Below, one piece after another: positions 1 to 7,223 of a stretch of DNA of 30,214 nt. This DNA is from JANWWM01 sp046719715. Lineage in GTDB: Bacteria > Bacteroidota > Chlorobiia > Chlorobiales > Thermochlorobacteraceae. Made by a program: the position numbers and the translations under genes. The DNA lies in contig JBDNCJ010000037.1 in NCBI GenBank assembly GCA_046719715.1, forward strand, positions 1 through 30,214. The letters run 5' to 3'. The notes beneath the pieces were generated by a model that had not been told where the DNA came from, searched no databases, and worked only from the letters and a program-made list of their open reading frames with translations. How positions within the stretch are numbered: position 1 is the stretch's first letter; every line of letters begins with the position of its first letter.

Positions 1-2184
1 GGGCGCAAGCACGAGCGTAATGGTAGAAAGCAGTTTGATAAGCACGTGCAGCGACGGTCCTGCGGTATCTTTGAACGGGTCGCCGACGGTATCGCCGACG
101 ACAGCGGCTTTGTGCGCGTCCGACTTTTTGCGATGCACCACGCCTTTTTCGTCTTTGAAATTCCCTGATTCGACGAACTTTTTGGCGTTATCCCACGCGC
201 CGCCTGTGTTATTGAGGAAAAGCGCCATCAAAATGCCTGCAATCGTGCCGACCATCAAGAGTCCAGCCACGACTTCCGAGCCTTTCGCGCCCTGCCCGCC
301 GTTTGCCGTATAAATCACTTTGAATACAATTCCAACCACGACTGGCATCACCACGACGAGCGCACCGGGCAAAATCATTTCGCGCAACGCGGCGGACGTT
401 ACAATATCGACGCACGAGCGATAGTCCGGCTTGAAGTCTTTGGTGAACTCAATATCGCCGTTTGCCGCGCGTTTGAGCGAAGCAAATTGACGACGCACTT
501 CTCCAATAATTGACTGCGCCGCTGACCCCACTGCACGAATCGCAAACGAACTAAATAAAAAAACCAGCATCGCGCCGAGCATTCCGCCGATGAAGACTTC
601 GGGCTTTGACAAATCGACCGATTCTAAGGGAGAGCCGTAGTTGCGCAGTTCGTCAAGGTATGCGCTGAATAGAAGAAACGCGGCAAGTCCCGCCGAGCCG
701 ACGGCGTAGCCTTTGGTGAGGGCTTTGGTGGTGTTGCCCATTGCATCGAGTTTATCGGTTTTTTCGCGCACCGATTCGGGCTGTTCCGACATTTCGACAA
801 TGCCGCCGGCGTTATCGGTAATTGGTCCGAAATTATCCATTGCTAAAATGTATGCCGCCGTTCCAAGCATGCCGAGCGTGGCGACGGCGGTTCCGAACAA
901 GCCTGCCTGCTGCAAACCAGAAGTTTGACCCAAGTAATAGGCGGTGATAATCGCGCCCGAAATCGTCAATACGGGCAACGCCGCGCTTTCAAGTCCGACG
1001 GCGATGCCGCCAATGACATTGGTTGCAGGTCCTGTCAGCGACGCAGTCGCAATCGATTTCACGGGGCGGTAAGCGTATTCGGTGTAGTATTGCGTCAGAT
1101 AAACGAAAATTTGCGCCGTAACCAATCCGACCAATCCGCACAAAAAGAAGTTGAGCCAATACGGACCTAAAAGCCACTTGCAAGCGATGAAAAATCCAAC
1201 GGAGGCAAGTACGGTTGAGACATAATATCCTCGATTGAGCGCGTTCATCGGGTCTTCGTTGCCGTCCGTCTTCACGACCAACACGCCGACGAGCGACGCC
1301 ATCATTCCAAAGGCGTTGACGATAAGCGGGAAAAGCAGCACGCCGAGAATGCTGACGCCCGCACTTTCCAGAGCGGATTGATTGGCGAGAAAGAGCGCGG
1401 AAGCGATAATCATCGCACCGATGTTTTCCGCCGCCATGGATTCAAAAATATCCGCGCCGCGTCCGGCACAATCGCCGACGTTGTCGCCGACGAGGTCAGC
1501 AATGACGGCGGGGTTTCGCGGGTCGTCTTCGGGAATGCCGGCTTCAACTTTTCCGACAAGGTCTGCGCCGACGTCGGCGGCTTTGGTGTAAATCCCTCCG
1601 CCAAGTTGCGCGAAGAGTGCCACAAACGACGCACCGAATCCGAAGCCTGCAATCAAAAGCGGAATTTTCTCAATGCTCGTTGCGCCGACGGCTTGAATGG
1701 CGACAAACAATCCCACAATTCCCAAAATTGAAAGCGTTACCACAAGAAAACCCGTCGCCGCCCCACCGCGCAAGGCAATCACTAAGGCTTCATTGAGCGA
1801 GGTTAATGCGCCCGCCGCCGTCCGAATGTTCGTGCGAATGGCAATCCACATTCCGATATAGCCCGAAACGACTGAACATGCCGCGCCCAACAGAAACGAG
1901 AGCATAATCCAAAGCCCCAACTGAACGGGATTGGTTACAGGGTCGTGCTCATTAGCGGCGCGGACGAATCCATACAAAATGAAAATCAGCGTCGCTGTTG
2001 CAACCGCGAGATACAAAATCGTCTTGTTCTGACGACTCAAAAACGCTTCCGCGCCTTCTTTAATCGCGTCGGAAACTTTCTGCATTTCACTTGTGCCGTT
2101 GGATTTGGAGAGAACTTGGCGGGTGAGAAAGACCGCAAACGCAACGCCAATCGCGCTTGCTCCGAAAATTAAACTTAACTCCAT
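1..2184 (-). CDS. hppA: Membrane-bound proton-translocating pyrophosphatase, K+-independent type (3' end cut by window)
   Basis: This integral membrane enzyme hydrolyses pyrophosphate and pumps protons across the membrane. I translated the minus strand by hand: 728 codons are open from ATG (2182-2184) to the window edge with no stop, so the C-terminus is missing (the family is usually about 670-770 residues or slightly more). The pyrophosphate-binding signature DVGADLVGKVE lies at residues 204-214, followed by EAGIPEDDPRNPA and the Asp-rich GDNVGDCAGRGAD segment. The subfamily-deciding motif GNTTKALTKGYAVGSAG has Lys487 and Thr490; family knowledge assigns Lys/Thr there to K+-independent H+ pumps and Ala/Ala to K+-dependent enzymes. 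No Shine-Dalgarno precedes the ATG. It stands alone, divergent from holB, with a small palindrome 17 bases upstream. Confidence 0.96.
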   Translation of the reverse strand, partial: MELSLIFGASAIGVAFAVFLTRQVLSKSNGTSEMQKVSDAIKEGAEAFLSRQNKTILYLAVATATLIFILYGFVRAANEHDPVTNPVQLGLWIMLSFLLGAACSVVSGYIGMWIAIRTNIRTAAGALTSLNEALVIALRGGAATGFLVVTLSILGIVGLFVAIQAVGATSIEKIPLLIAGFGFGASFVALFAQLGGGIYTKAADVGADLVGKVEAGIPEDDPRNPAVIADLVGDNVGDCAGRGADIFESMAAENIGAMIIASALFLANQSALESAGVSILGVLLFPLIVNAFGMMASLVGVLVVKTDGNEDPMNALNRGYYVSTVLASVGFFIACKWLLGPYWLNFFLCGLVGLVTAQIFVYLTQYYTEYAYRPVKSIATASLTGPATNVIGGIAVGLESAALPVLTISGAIITAYYLGQTSGLQQAGLFGTAVATLGMLGTAAYILAMDNFGPITDNAGGIVEMSEQPESVREKTDKLDAMGNTTKALTKGYAVGSAGLAAFLLFSAYLDELRNYGSPLESVDLSKPEVFIGGMLGAMLVFLFSSFAIRAVGSAAQSIIGEVRRQFASLKRAANGDIEFTKDFKPDYRSCVDIVTSAALREMILPGALVVVMPVVVGIVFKVIYTANGGQGAKGSEVVAGLLMVGTIAGILMALFLNNTGGAWDNAKKFVESGNFKDEKGVVHRKKSDAHKAAVVGDTVGDPFKDTAGPSLHVLIKLLSTITLVLAP

Positions 2185-2201
2185 GTGTTTATTGGTTTTA
2201 T

Positions 2202-2215
2202 TGAACAAATGTTCA
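2202..2215. promoter_or_regulatory. Palindrome upstream of hppA, possible operator
   Basis: The inverted repeat TGAACA-AA-TGTTCA has two perfect 6-base arms around a 2-base centre and lies 17 bases before the hppA start codon. Its position would suit a repressor site or a transcript-start element. No regulator can be assigned, and a chance palindrome in AT-rich DNA is possible. Confidence 0.3.
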
Positions 2216-2355
2216 TTTTGAAAATGGATTCAAATTACAACTTTGCCCGTGAGTTTGAAATAACAACGCTTGGAGAATGGTTTTGCTCATTTCAGTTTTG
2301 CGAAACGGGAAGTGTGCAGATAAGTATGAAGACAACATCAACGATGGTGTTTGTG

Positions 2356-2448
2356 TGTCATTCTGAACAGAGCGTCAGCGCAGTGAAGAATCCATCAGCG
2401 AGCCTCGCCGAGCTCGTCAGTGGATTCCTCGCTTCGCTCGCAATGACC
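2356..2448. repeat. Dispersed palindromic repeat element, paired arms
   Basis: The left arm begins TGTCATTCTGAACAGAGCG and ends GTGAAGAATCCATC (2356-2396). The right arm, GTGGATTCC to CAATGAC (about 2419-2447), is its inverted partner: GTCATT pairs with AATGAC and GAATCCA with TGGATTC. The pair could form an imperfect long hairpin. Similar TCATTCTGA...GAAGAATC elements are familiar as intergenic repeats in many bacterial genomes; that is general knowledge, not a search result. Confidence 0.75.
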
Positions 2449-2461
2449 ACATGATTTTCCT

Positions 2462-2500
2462 TGTCATTCTGAACAGAGCGTAGCGAAGTGAAGAATCCAT
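2462..2500 (+). repeat. Second, unpaired copy of the TCATTCTGA repeat
   Basis: The segment starts TGTCATTCTGAACAGAGCG and ends GTGAAGAATCCAT, and is almost identical to the left arm at 2356-2395; the main difference is GTAGCGAA in place of GTCAGCGC in the middle. No inverted partner follows, so this is a half-element in direct orientation about 106 bases after the first. Confidence 0.75.
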
Positions 2501-2653
2501 CGTCGTCATAGTGCTATTTATTCACTTCATACTGTTTTGCTACTTCGTTGAGGATTAAAAATCCTTGTGCAATTCAAGAGCACGCAGATTGAACCGATTT
2601 CACCGACAAGCGCGGATTTTTTTCATAATTTCACGTTCAAACTTACCTACACT

Positions 2654-3823
2654 ATGAGTTGGGAAACGATTCTCGGACAAGAGAAACAAAAGGAAGTCTT
2701 ACGACGCGCAATTCGCAGAGGACGCTTGCCGAATGCGTATCTCTTCATCGGCCCCGAAGGCGTCGGCAAAGAAGCAACGGCACTTGAAGTCGCGAAAGTT
2801 TTGAACTGCGATTCACCCGACGCGCTCCCAAACGCCGAAGCCTGCGATGCGTGTGAGAGTTGCCAAAAATTCGCTGACCTTACGCACCCGAATTTGGAAC
2901 TTGTCTTCCCTGTTGAAGGCATTTTACTTGAAAGCATTTCCGAAAACAGTGCCAAGCGTGAAAAGCAAGACGAAGCCCTCGAGAAATTGAAGCAACTCTA
3001 TGATGAAAAACGGCGCAATCCGTATTTCACCATGCAGATGGATAAAGCCATGGGGATTTTAAAGAAACAAGTTGAATTGCTGATAGATAAATCCGTCTTT
3101 AAGCCATCGGGCGACAAAAAGCGCGTCTTCATCATCTCGCAAGCGGAGCGAATGAATCAAGAATCGGCGAATAAATTGCTCAAACTCTTGGAAGAGCCGC
3201 CGCGCTATGTGCTCTTCATTTTGATTTCTTCGCGCCCTGAACAGCTTCTGCCGACCATTGTTTCGCGTTGCCAACCAATTCGTTTTGCATTGCTTTCCAC
3301 TGACCTCATCGCCGAAGGCTTGAAACGATATGCGCCCCAATCGGAAGCCAACATTGCGTTTGCTGCCCGATTCGCACGCGGCAATTTTTTCTATGCGCAA
3401 AACGCCTTGAACGATTCCGCCTTGAAAGAACGACGCGACAAAGCCTTGAACCTTCTGCGCCTGGCGCTCTCGCCGCACAAGCAACTTGAACTGATGCGCG
3501 AAATTGAAATCCTCACAAAACAAAGCCGCGACGAGCAACTTCAAACCCTTGCCTCAATGCTTCTCTTTTTCCAAGATGTAATTCGCACGCTTGCCACACA
3601 TTCGGAATCGGAGATTCTCAATGAAGATGTCGCTGACGCCGTCAAACGCTTTGCGCAAAATTTTCCGACAGCGGATTTTGAACAAGCCTCGCGCGAAGTC
3701 GAGCACGCCCGCTATGCCCTTTCTCGCAATGCCAATCCGACGCTTACGCTCACCGCGCTCGTCATTCGTTTGAAGTCCTTGATTCGAAATGAAATCGTAA
3801 CCTATCCATCACTCAACGCATGA
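2654..3823 (+). CDS. holB: DNA polymerase III subunit delta' (clamp-loader AAA+ protein)
   Basis: This subunit of the clamp loader helps place the sliding clamp on primed DNA. The product is 389 residues. It opens MSWETILGQEKQKEVLRRAI, has a Walker-A-like GPEGVGKE at 33-40, a zinc-module cysteine set (C52, C64, C67, C70) and the clamp-loader motif KLLKLLEEPP followed by SRPEQLLPTIVSRCQ, typical of delta'/DnaX-type proteins. I start at ATG 2654 because homology begins exactly there; an upstream GTG at 2567 would add 29 residues without recognisable character. The intact Walker A does not rule out a DnaX-like role, but length and the short C-terminal domain fit delta'. The stop overlaps the mobA start (ATGA), so the two are probably translationally coupled. 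Confidence 0.88.
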   Translation: MSWETILGQEKQKEVLRRAIRRGRLPNAYLFIGPEGVGKEATALEVAKVLNCDSPDALPNAEACDACESCQKFADLTHPNLELVFPVEGILLESISENSAKREKQDEALEKLKQLYDEKRRNPYFTMQMDKAMGILKKQVELLIDKSVFKPSGDKKRVFIISQAERMNQESANKLLKLLEEPPRYVLFILISSRPEQLLPTIVSRCQPIRFALLSTDLIAEGLKRYAPQSEANIAFAARFARGNFFYAQNALNDSALKERRDKALNLLRLALSPHKQLELMREIEILTKQSRDEQLQTLASMLLFFQDVIRTLATHSESEILNEDVADAVKRFAQNFPTADFEQASREVEHARYALSRNANPTLTLTALVIRLKSLIRNEIVTYPSLNA

Positions 3824-4419
3824 TGAAAGGACTTTACGGATTGGTTTTAGCCGGCGGCAAAAGCACACGAATGGGACGCGACAAAGGCTCGATTCATTAT
3901 CACGGCGTTTCACAGCGCGTTTTTGCTTCGCGATTGCTTTCGGAATTTTGCGACGCTGTGTTCGTCTCGTGTCGTCAAGAGCAAGTTGCGACGCTTGAAC
4001 CCGAACTTCAACCACTTGTTGATGCGTTTGAAAACTTAGGTCCCACAAGTGGCATTTTAACCGCGCTTCACTTCAAACCCGACACCGCTTGGCTTGTGAT
4101 TGCATGTGATTTGCCGTTTCTTTCTCACGAGTCGCTTCGCAGGCTTGTTGAAGCAAGAGACGCCAGCAAAGTCGCAACTGCCTATCAAAATCCCGACGAC
4201 CATTTGCCCGAGCCACTCATCGCCATTTACGAGCCACAAAGCAGAGCAGGCTTAATGGCGGCTGTTGAGAGCGGAAAAAACTGCCCGCGTAAATTCTTGC
4301 TGAACGCCGATTGCAAATTCATTTTGCCGAAAACGCCCGACGTCATCGCCAACATCAACACGCCTGATGAGTATCGCTCTGCCCTCTCAAAACTTTCCGA
4401 AAACCCTGCCTCGCTTTGA
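3820..4419 (+). CDS. mobA: Molybdenum cofactor guanylyltransferase
   Basis: MobA transfers GMP from GTP to molybdopterin cofactor, making the dinucleotide form used by DMSO-reductase-type enzymes, in the cytoplasm. The 199-residue product matches the family length. The nucleotide-binding signature LAGGKSTRMGRDKG is at residues 10-23, a metal-binding VIACDLPFLS follows in the middle, and LPEPLIAIYEP matches the conserved substrate-side segment. Translation starts at ATG 3820, overlapping the holB stop, or at the adjacent ATG 3823. No other cofactor genes are visible nearby, so the link to holB looks positional rather than functional. Confidence 0.88.
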   Translation: MMKGLYGLVLAGGKSTRMGRDKGSIHYHGVSQRVFASRLLSEFCDAVFVSCRQEQVATLEPELQPLVDAFENLGPTSGILTALHFKPDTAWLVIACDLPFLSHESLRRLVEARDASKVATAYQNPDDHLPEPLIAIYEPQSRAGLMAAVESGKNCPRKFLLNADCKFILPKTPDVIANINTPDEYRSALSKLSENPASL

Positions 4420-4480
4420 TTTTGCTTGATTCTGCCTTACCTTATGCCAGTTTGAACTTGCAAAAAAAGGAGTAGTAACT

Positions 4481-4930
4481 ATGATGTCTGTGACAAAAAT
4501 TCTCTGTCCGATTGACTTTACCCCGTGCTCGGAAAATGCGATTCGCTATGCGTGCGAATTTGCCCGCACGATGAACGCCGAAGTCATTTTTCTCAATGTG
4601 ATTGAATCGCAACCTTACACGCCCGCTACGATTAGCGTCGTTCCCAGTGAATTTGAACTTGAACAGAACGCGCTGAACGAATTTTATCGACTGCACTTCA
4701 AAGAAACGCTTCGCGGCGTGAAGTCGTCCGAAAAAGTCGCCAAAGGCGAGGTTGAAAAAATGATTTTGGAGGTTGCCGAAAAAGAGAAGGTATCGTTTAT
4801 CATTCTCGGCACACATGCGCGCAAAGGTTTGGAGCGACTGCTCAGCGGAAGCGTGGCGGAAACGATTGTTCGTGAAGCCAACTGCCCCGTGATGGTTGTT
4901 AAAATCAAGGAACGGGAGTTTATTTCTTAA
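4481..4930 (+). CDS. Universal stress protein (UspA family)
   Basis: This small cytoplasmic protein of the Usp fold (149 residues) is usually linked to stress survival. It begins MMSVTKILCPIDFTPCSENA with the conserved Asp12 after the first strand. The C-terminal nucleotide-binding signature reads GTHARKGLERLLSGSVAE (110-127): the usual G-x2-G-x9-G-S/T has Ala113 in place of the second Gly, so ATP binding is uncertain. A strong Shine-Dalgarno AAAGGAG (4466-4472) lies 8 bases before the ATG and supports this start; a second in-frame ATG follows at once. It is separated from mobA by 61 bases and appears to be a single gene. Confidence 0.9.
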   Translation: MMSVTKILCPIDFTPCSENAIRYACEFARTMNAEVIFLNVIESQPYTPATISVVPSEFELEQNALNEFYRLHFKETLRGVKSSEKVAKGEVEKMILEVAEKEKVSFIILGTHARKGLERLLSGSVAETIVREANCPVMVVKIKEREFIS

Positions 4931-5033
4931 TTTTATCCGCTCAACTCACATTAAATCATCGGCTTCGGCTACCTTTCCGCGTTTTCAGCCGCGCCGCTCA
5001 CGCCCTGCCTTATTCCCCGATTTTCACCTCAAT

Positions 5034-5108
5034 CGCTTAAAAAGTTTTCACGCTTGAAAACGTTTTGAATAGCGTTTGCATTCTGTTAGCCGACCGACGG
5101 GTCGGTCA
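5034..5108 (+). promoter_or_regulatory. Promoter/operator block A (duplicate of 7121-7195)
   Basis: This 75-bp block aligns without gaps to 7121-7195 with 66 of 75 bases identical by my count. It contains an inverted repeat GTTTTCA-CGCT-TGAAAAC (5044-5061), a possible -35 TTGAAA (5054-5059), a 17-base spacer, a weak possible -10 TGCATT (5077-5082), and the perfect-arm palindrome GACCGAC-GG-GTCGGTC (5092-5107). The palindrome sits just after the putative -10, where a repressor would block initiation. It lies 44 bases before the first UbiA-like gene. The duplication and palindrome are seen directly; the promoter boxes are inference. Confidence 0.7.
5092..5107. promoter_or_regulatory. Operator palindrome A, probable TetR-family site
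   Basis: GACCGAC-GG-GTCGGTC has 7-base arms that are exact reverse complements. The same arms recur at 7179-7194 with GA in the centre. Size and symmetry fit a TetR-family dimer, and the TetR gene at 9049-9753 is the obvious candidate partner. Confidence 0.6.
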
Positions 5109-5151
5109 AGTTTTAAATCAACATCAATCAACTGCGTTACTATTTGAGCCA

Positions 5152-6114
5152 ATGACAACGATTCAACATCAAGATTCCACCGCAGAGAGAACCGCTACTT
5201 TGCAAGGCAACGTCTCTGCTCAAAGATTTACCCCTTCTGTCACGCTTTCGCCTGAACGAGAAAAAGCAATTAGGGTCATTAAAGTTTTACTATTCAGCGC
5301 GTCAATCATTCCTGCAATGGTTACAGGCGCAATTGCTTTTCATCAAGGCTATTTTGATGTTGCGCCGTTTGCCTTGATAGTTTTGGGATTATTTATTGGG
5401 CAGGCAGGCGGCGACTATCTCTACTACTACGGCACAAATTTTCATACTGACCAACGCGACGCTCACACAAAAATTTTTGCAGGCTGGCGCCCCTTCTTCG
5501 CCGATAATCTTTTCAAAGATAAGAGAACACTTTTAGCAGGCATTTTATGCCTTGTCATCGACGCGGCAATCGGCGCATATTTTGTCTATAAGGTCGGCTA
5601 TGAGATTCTGCTCTTTGCACTTTTAGGCGGGTTAGTTGCGATATTTTTCACACCGCTTATGCTTCGCGGCTATAAGGAGGTCGTCATTTTTGTAACCTTC
5701 GGACCTCTCTCCATGATGGGTGCATATTACGCGTTACATCCTTCATTCAATCTTACCACGCTTGCTATGTCGATTCCAATTGCTTGTTTTGTAACCGTCG
5801 TCGCTTATCTCAAGGGAGCACGCTACGAAATGCGCGAAGAAGCAGGTAGCACATTTGTAATAAAACTGAGCAGTACGGTAATAAAGTCATTACTGATTAC
5901 GGGTTATGTAAGTTTGATAGCAGGCGTCGTGCTCCAAGTCTTGCCGCCGCTAACACTCTTGGGACTGCTGTCTGTGCCGTTTGCCATTTCAATCCTCAAA
6001 ACAATTGAAACTAACCGCAGCGAAGTTCACGAATATCTTTGGGCGACGGTGCGCTCGATTGCCGTGTTAATTAGTTTCGGAACACTTACAAGCATTGGTT
6101 TTCTATTTTCTTAA
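5152..6114 (+). CDS. UbiA-like membrane protein with degenerate active-site motifs
   Basis: The 320-residue product is a polytopic membrane protein of the UbiA prenyltransferase type, first in a two-gene string behind operator A. After a polar N-terminus (1-40), membrane segments start near 43. The first Asp-rich motif is altered: GGDYLYYYGTNFHTDQRDAH at 86-105 keeps Asp but not the NDxxD spacing. The second is more eroded: KGARYEMREEAGST at 221-234 has no Asp where the paralogues have DHDDD or RDIPAD. Yet FTPLMLRGYKE and FGPLSMMGAYY match the paralogues' YTSPPIRLNFRGLGE and FGPMVVFGVYF, so common descent is likely. I start at ATG 5152; the frame extends back to TTG 5065 through the operator. 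It may be non-catalytic or use another chemistry. Confidence 0.7.
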   Translation: MTTIQHQDSTAERTATLQGNVSAQRFTPSVTLSPEREKAIRVIKVLLFSASIIPAMVTGAIAFHQGYFDVAPFALIVLGLFIGQAGGDYLYYYGTNFHTDQRDAHTKIFAGWRPFFADNLFKDKRTLLAGILCLVIDAAIGAYFVYKVGYEILLFALLGGLVAIFFTPLMLRGYKEVVIFVTFGPLSMMGAYYALHPSFNLTTLAMSIPIACFVTVVAYLKGARYEMREEAGSTFVIKLSSTVIKSLLITGYVSLIAGVVLQVLPPLTLLGLLSVPFAISILKTIETNRSEVHEYLWATVRSIAVLISFGTLTSIGFLFS

Positions 6115-6141
6115 TAACCTTTTAACAAAGGAGCAACCACC

Positions 6142-7068
6142 ATGAACGCAACCACGAAGCGATTTACAATTACTGAATATATTGGAATCTGGTTCAAAGC
6201 GGCGCGTGCACCTTTTCTCGTTACAAGCGCAATTCCCGCAATGTTGGGCGGCATTATCGCTTACTCGCACGGCTCGTTTGACTGGACGATTTTTCTTCTC
6301 GCCTTTTTGGGCATTATTGCCGCGCATTCCGCCGCTGACTTTATCGATGATTATTTTGATTACAAAAACGGCAATTTTGCCAACAAAGACCAACAATTTC
6401 ATGACAGCCCGCTTGTTCGCGGCATCATTACCGACAAGCAAGTCATGCAAGGGTTTTTGATATGCTTAGCACTTGCACTTGCATCAGGGATTTACATCTT
6501 TTTTGCTGTTGGAATGCCCGTGTTGATACTGACGGCGTTGGGCGCATTCATCGTTTTCTTCTATACTTCTCCGCCGATTCGACTTAATTTCCGCGGTTTG
6601 GGTGAAACATCGCTCTTCTTGGCTTTCGGTCCGATGGTTGTGTTCGGCGTTTATTTCGTGCTAACCCAATCGTTTAATTGGTCACCGATTTTAGCGTCCG
6701 TGCCAGTGGGCGTGTTTGTTATGAATGTCGGAATCGTCAGTAACATCTTTGACCACGACGATGATGTGAAGAACGGCAAATTCACGATGCCGGTCAAGAT
6801 AGGACAAGCCCGCGCTGTTCAAATACTGACTGTTATTACGGTCTTTGCATATCTGTTCTTAATTGCTTGCGCATTATCGGGCTTCCTACCGATTTGGTCG
6901 CTTATTACGCTACTCACTGCGCCCATGTCTTTCAAAATGCTAATGCTCACTCGCAACTACAAAAATCTCTCGCAGTATCAGCCTGCAATGTCTATGGCGA
7001 TTGGCGTTGCCTCTTTAGGTGGCTTATTAATTATGCTCGGCTACGCTATTAGCATTCTAACGCAGTAA
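6142..7068 (+). CDS. UbiA-family prenyltransferase
   Basis: UbiA enzymes transfer prenyl chains to aromatic or other acceptors inside the membrane. This 308-residue protein has about eight to nine hydrophobic segments. Motif 1, ADFIDDYFDYKNG (65-77), and motif 2, NIFDHDDDVKNGKF (201-214), supply the Mg-diphosphate-binding Asp residues. YTSPPIRLNFRGLGE (141-155) resembles MenA-type sequences. The ATG at 6142 is backed by AAAGGAG (6127-6133) 8 bases upstream. It follows the first UbiA-like gene by 27 bases and is very likely co-transcribed with it. The acceptor substrate cannot be read from the sequence; motif 2 departs from the classical MenA NNxRDxxxDxxxGK. Confidence 0.85.
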   Translation: MNATTKRFTITEYIGIWFKAARAPFLVTSAIPAMLGGIIAYSHGSFDWTIFLLAFLGIIAAHSAADFIDDYFDYKNGNFANKDQQFHDSPLVRGIITDKQVMQGFLICLALALASGIYIFFAVGMPVLILTALGAFIVFFYTSPPIRLNFRGLGETSLFLAFGPMVVFGVYFVLTQSFNWSPILASVPVGVFVMNVGIVSNIFDHDDDVKNGKFTMPVKIGQARAVQILTVITVFAYLFLIACALSGFLPIWSLITLLTAPMSFKMLMLTRNYKNLSQYQPAMSMAIGVASLGGLLIMLGYAISILTQ

Positions 7069-7120
7069 TTGCGCCGCTATATCTGAAGCACTGCGCTTTA
7101 TTCTCTAATTTTGAATCAAC

Positions 7121-7195
7121 CGCTCAAAAAGTTTTCACTGTTAAAAACGTTTTGAATAACATCTGTATTCTGTTAGCCGACCGACGAGTCGGTCA
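7121..7195 (+). promoter_or_regulatory. Promoter/operator block B (duplicate of 5034-5108)
   Basis: This block is collinear with block A over 75 bases. It carries the inverted repeat GTTTTCA-CTGT-TAAAAAC with one mismatch (7131-7148), a possible -35 TTAAAA (7141-7146), a 17-base spacer, a possible -10 TGTATT (7164-7169) and the palindrome GACCGAC-GA-GTCGGTC (7179-7194). It lies 28 bases before the PNPOx-like gene. Looser similarity, such as GCGCCGCT at 7071 and 4991, extends further upstream, suggesting that the duplicated unit was longer than the core. Confidence 0.7.
7179..7194. promoter_or_regulatory. Operator palindrome B, probable TetR-family site
   Basis: GACCGAC-GA-GTCGGTC has the same perfect arms as the site at 5092-5107 and sits in the same place relative to the putative -10 box. 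It heads the string that encodes the TetR protein itself, which fits autoregulation. Confidence 0.6.
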
Positions 7196-7223
7196 TTTAT
7201 TCAACTCAAAATTGGTCAACATC

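Larger units (their letters stand above)
2185..2653. other. Intergenic region between divergent hppA and holB
   Basis: These 469 bases hold no convincing gene. They must contain the divergent start signals of hppA and holB. They also carry a palindrome (2202-2215), a paired 'TCATTCTGA' repeat element (2356-2448), a second half-element (2462-2500) and a short weak hairpin AGGATT-AAA-AATCCT (2551-2565). An open frame at 2185-2454 only translates the repeats, and the GTG-started extension of holB from 2567 has no support. Confidence 0.7.

Noticed and set aside
20..2172. Several plus-strand open frames across 20-2172
   Set aside because: They are antisense shadows of hppA, whose minus-strand reading has all family signatures.
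2185..2454. An 89-residue open frame in the hppA-holB gap
   Set aside because: It is a translation of the palindromic repeat elements and has no ribosome site or recognisable domain.
2551..2565. Hairpin AGGATT-AAA-AATCCT as a terminator
   Set aside because: It has only six weak base pairs, no U-tract, and no gene ends just before it on either strand.
2567..2653. GTG-started N-terminal extension of the delta' gene
   Set aside because: Similarity to the family starts at the ATG at 2654; the added 29 residues have no recognisable character.
5071..5079. TAGCGTTTG in operator block A as a Bacteroidota -7 box
   Set aside because: The spacing is one base too long for TAnnTTTG and the matching position in block B reads TAACATCTG, so the box is not conserved.
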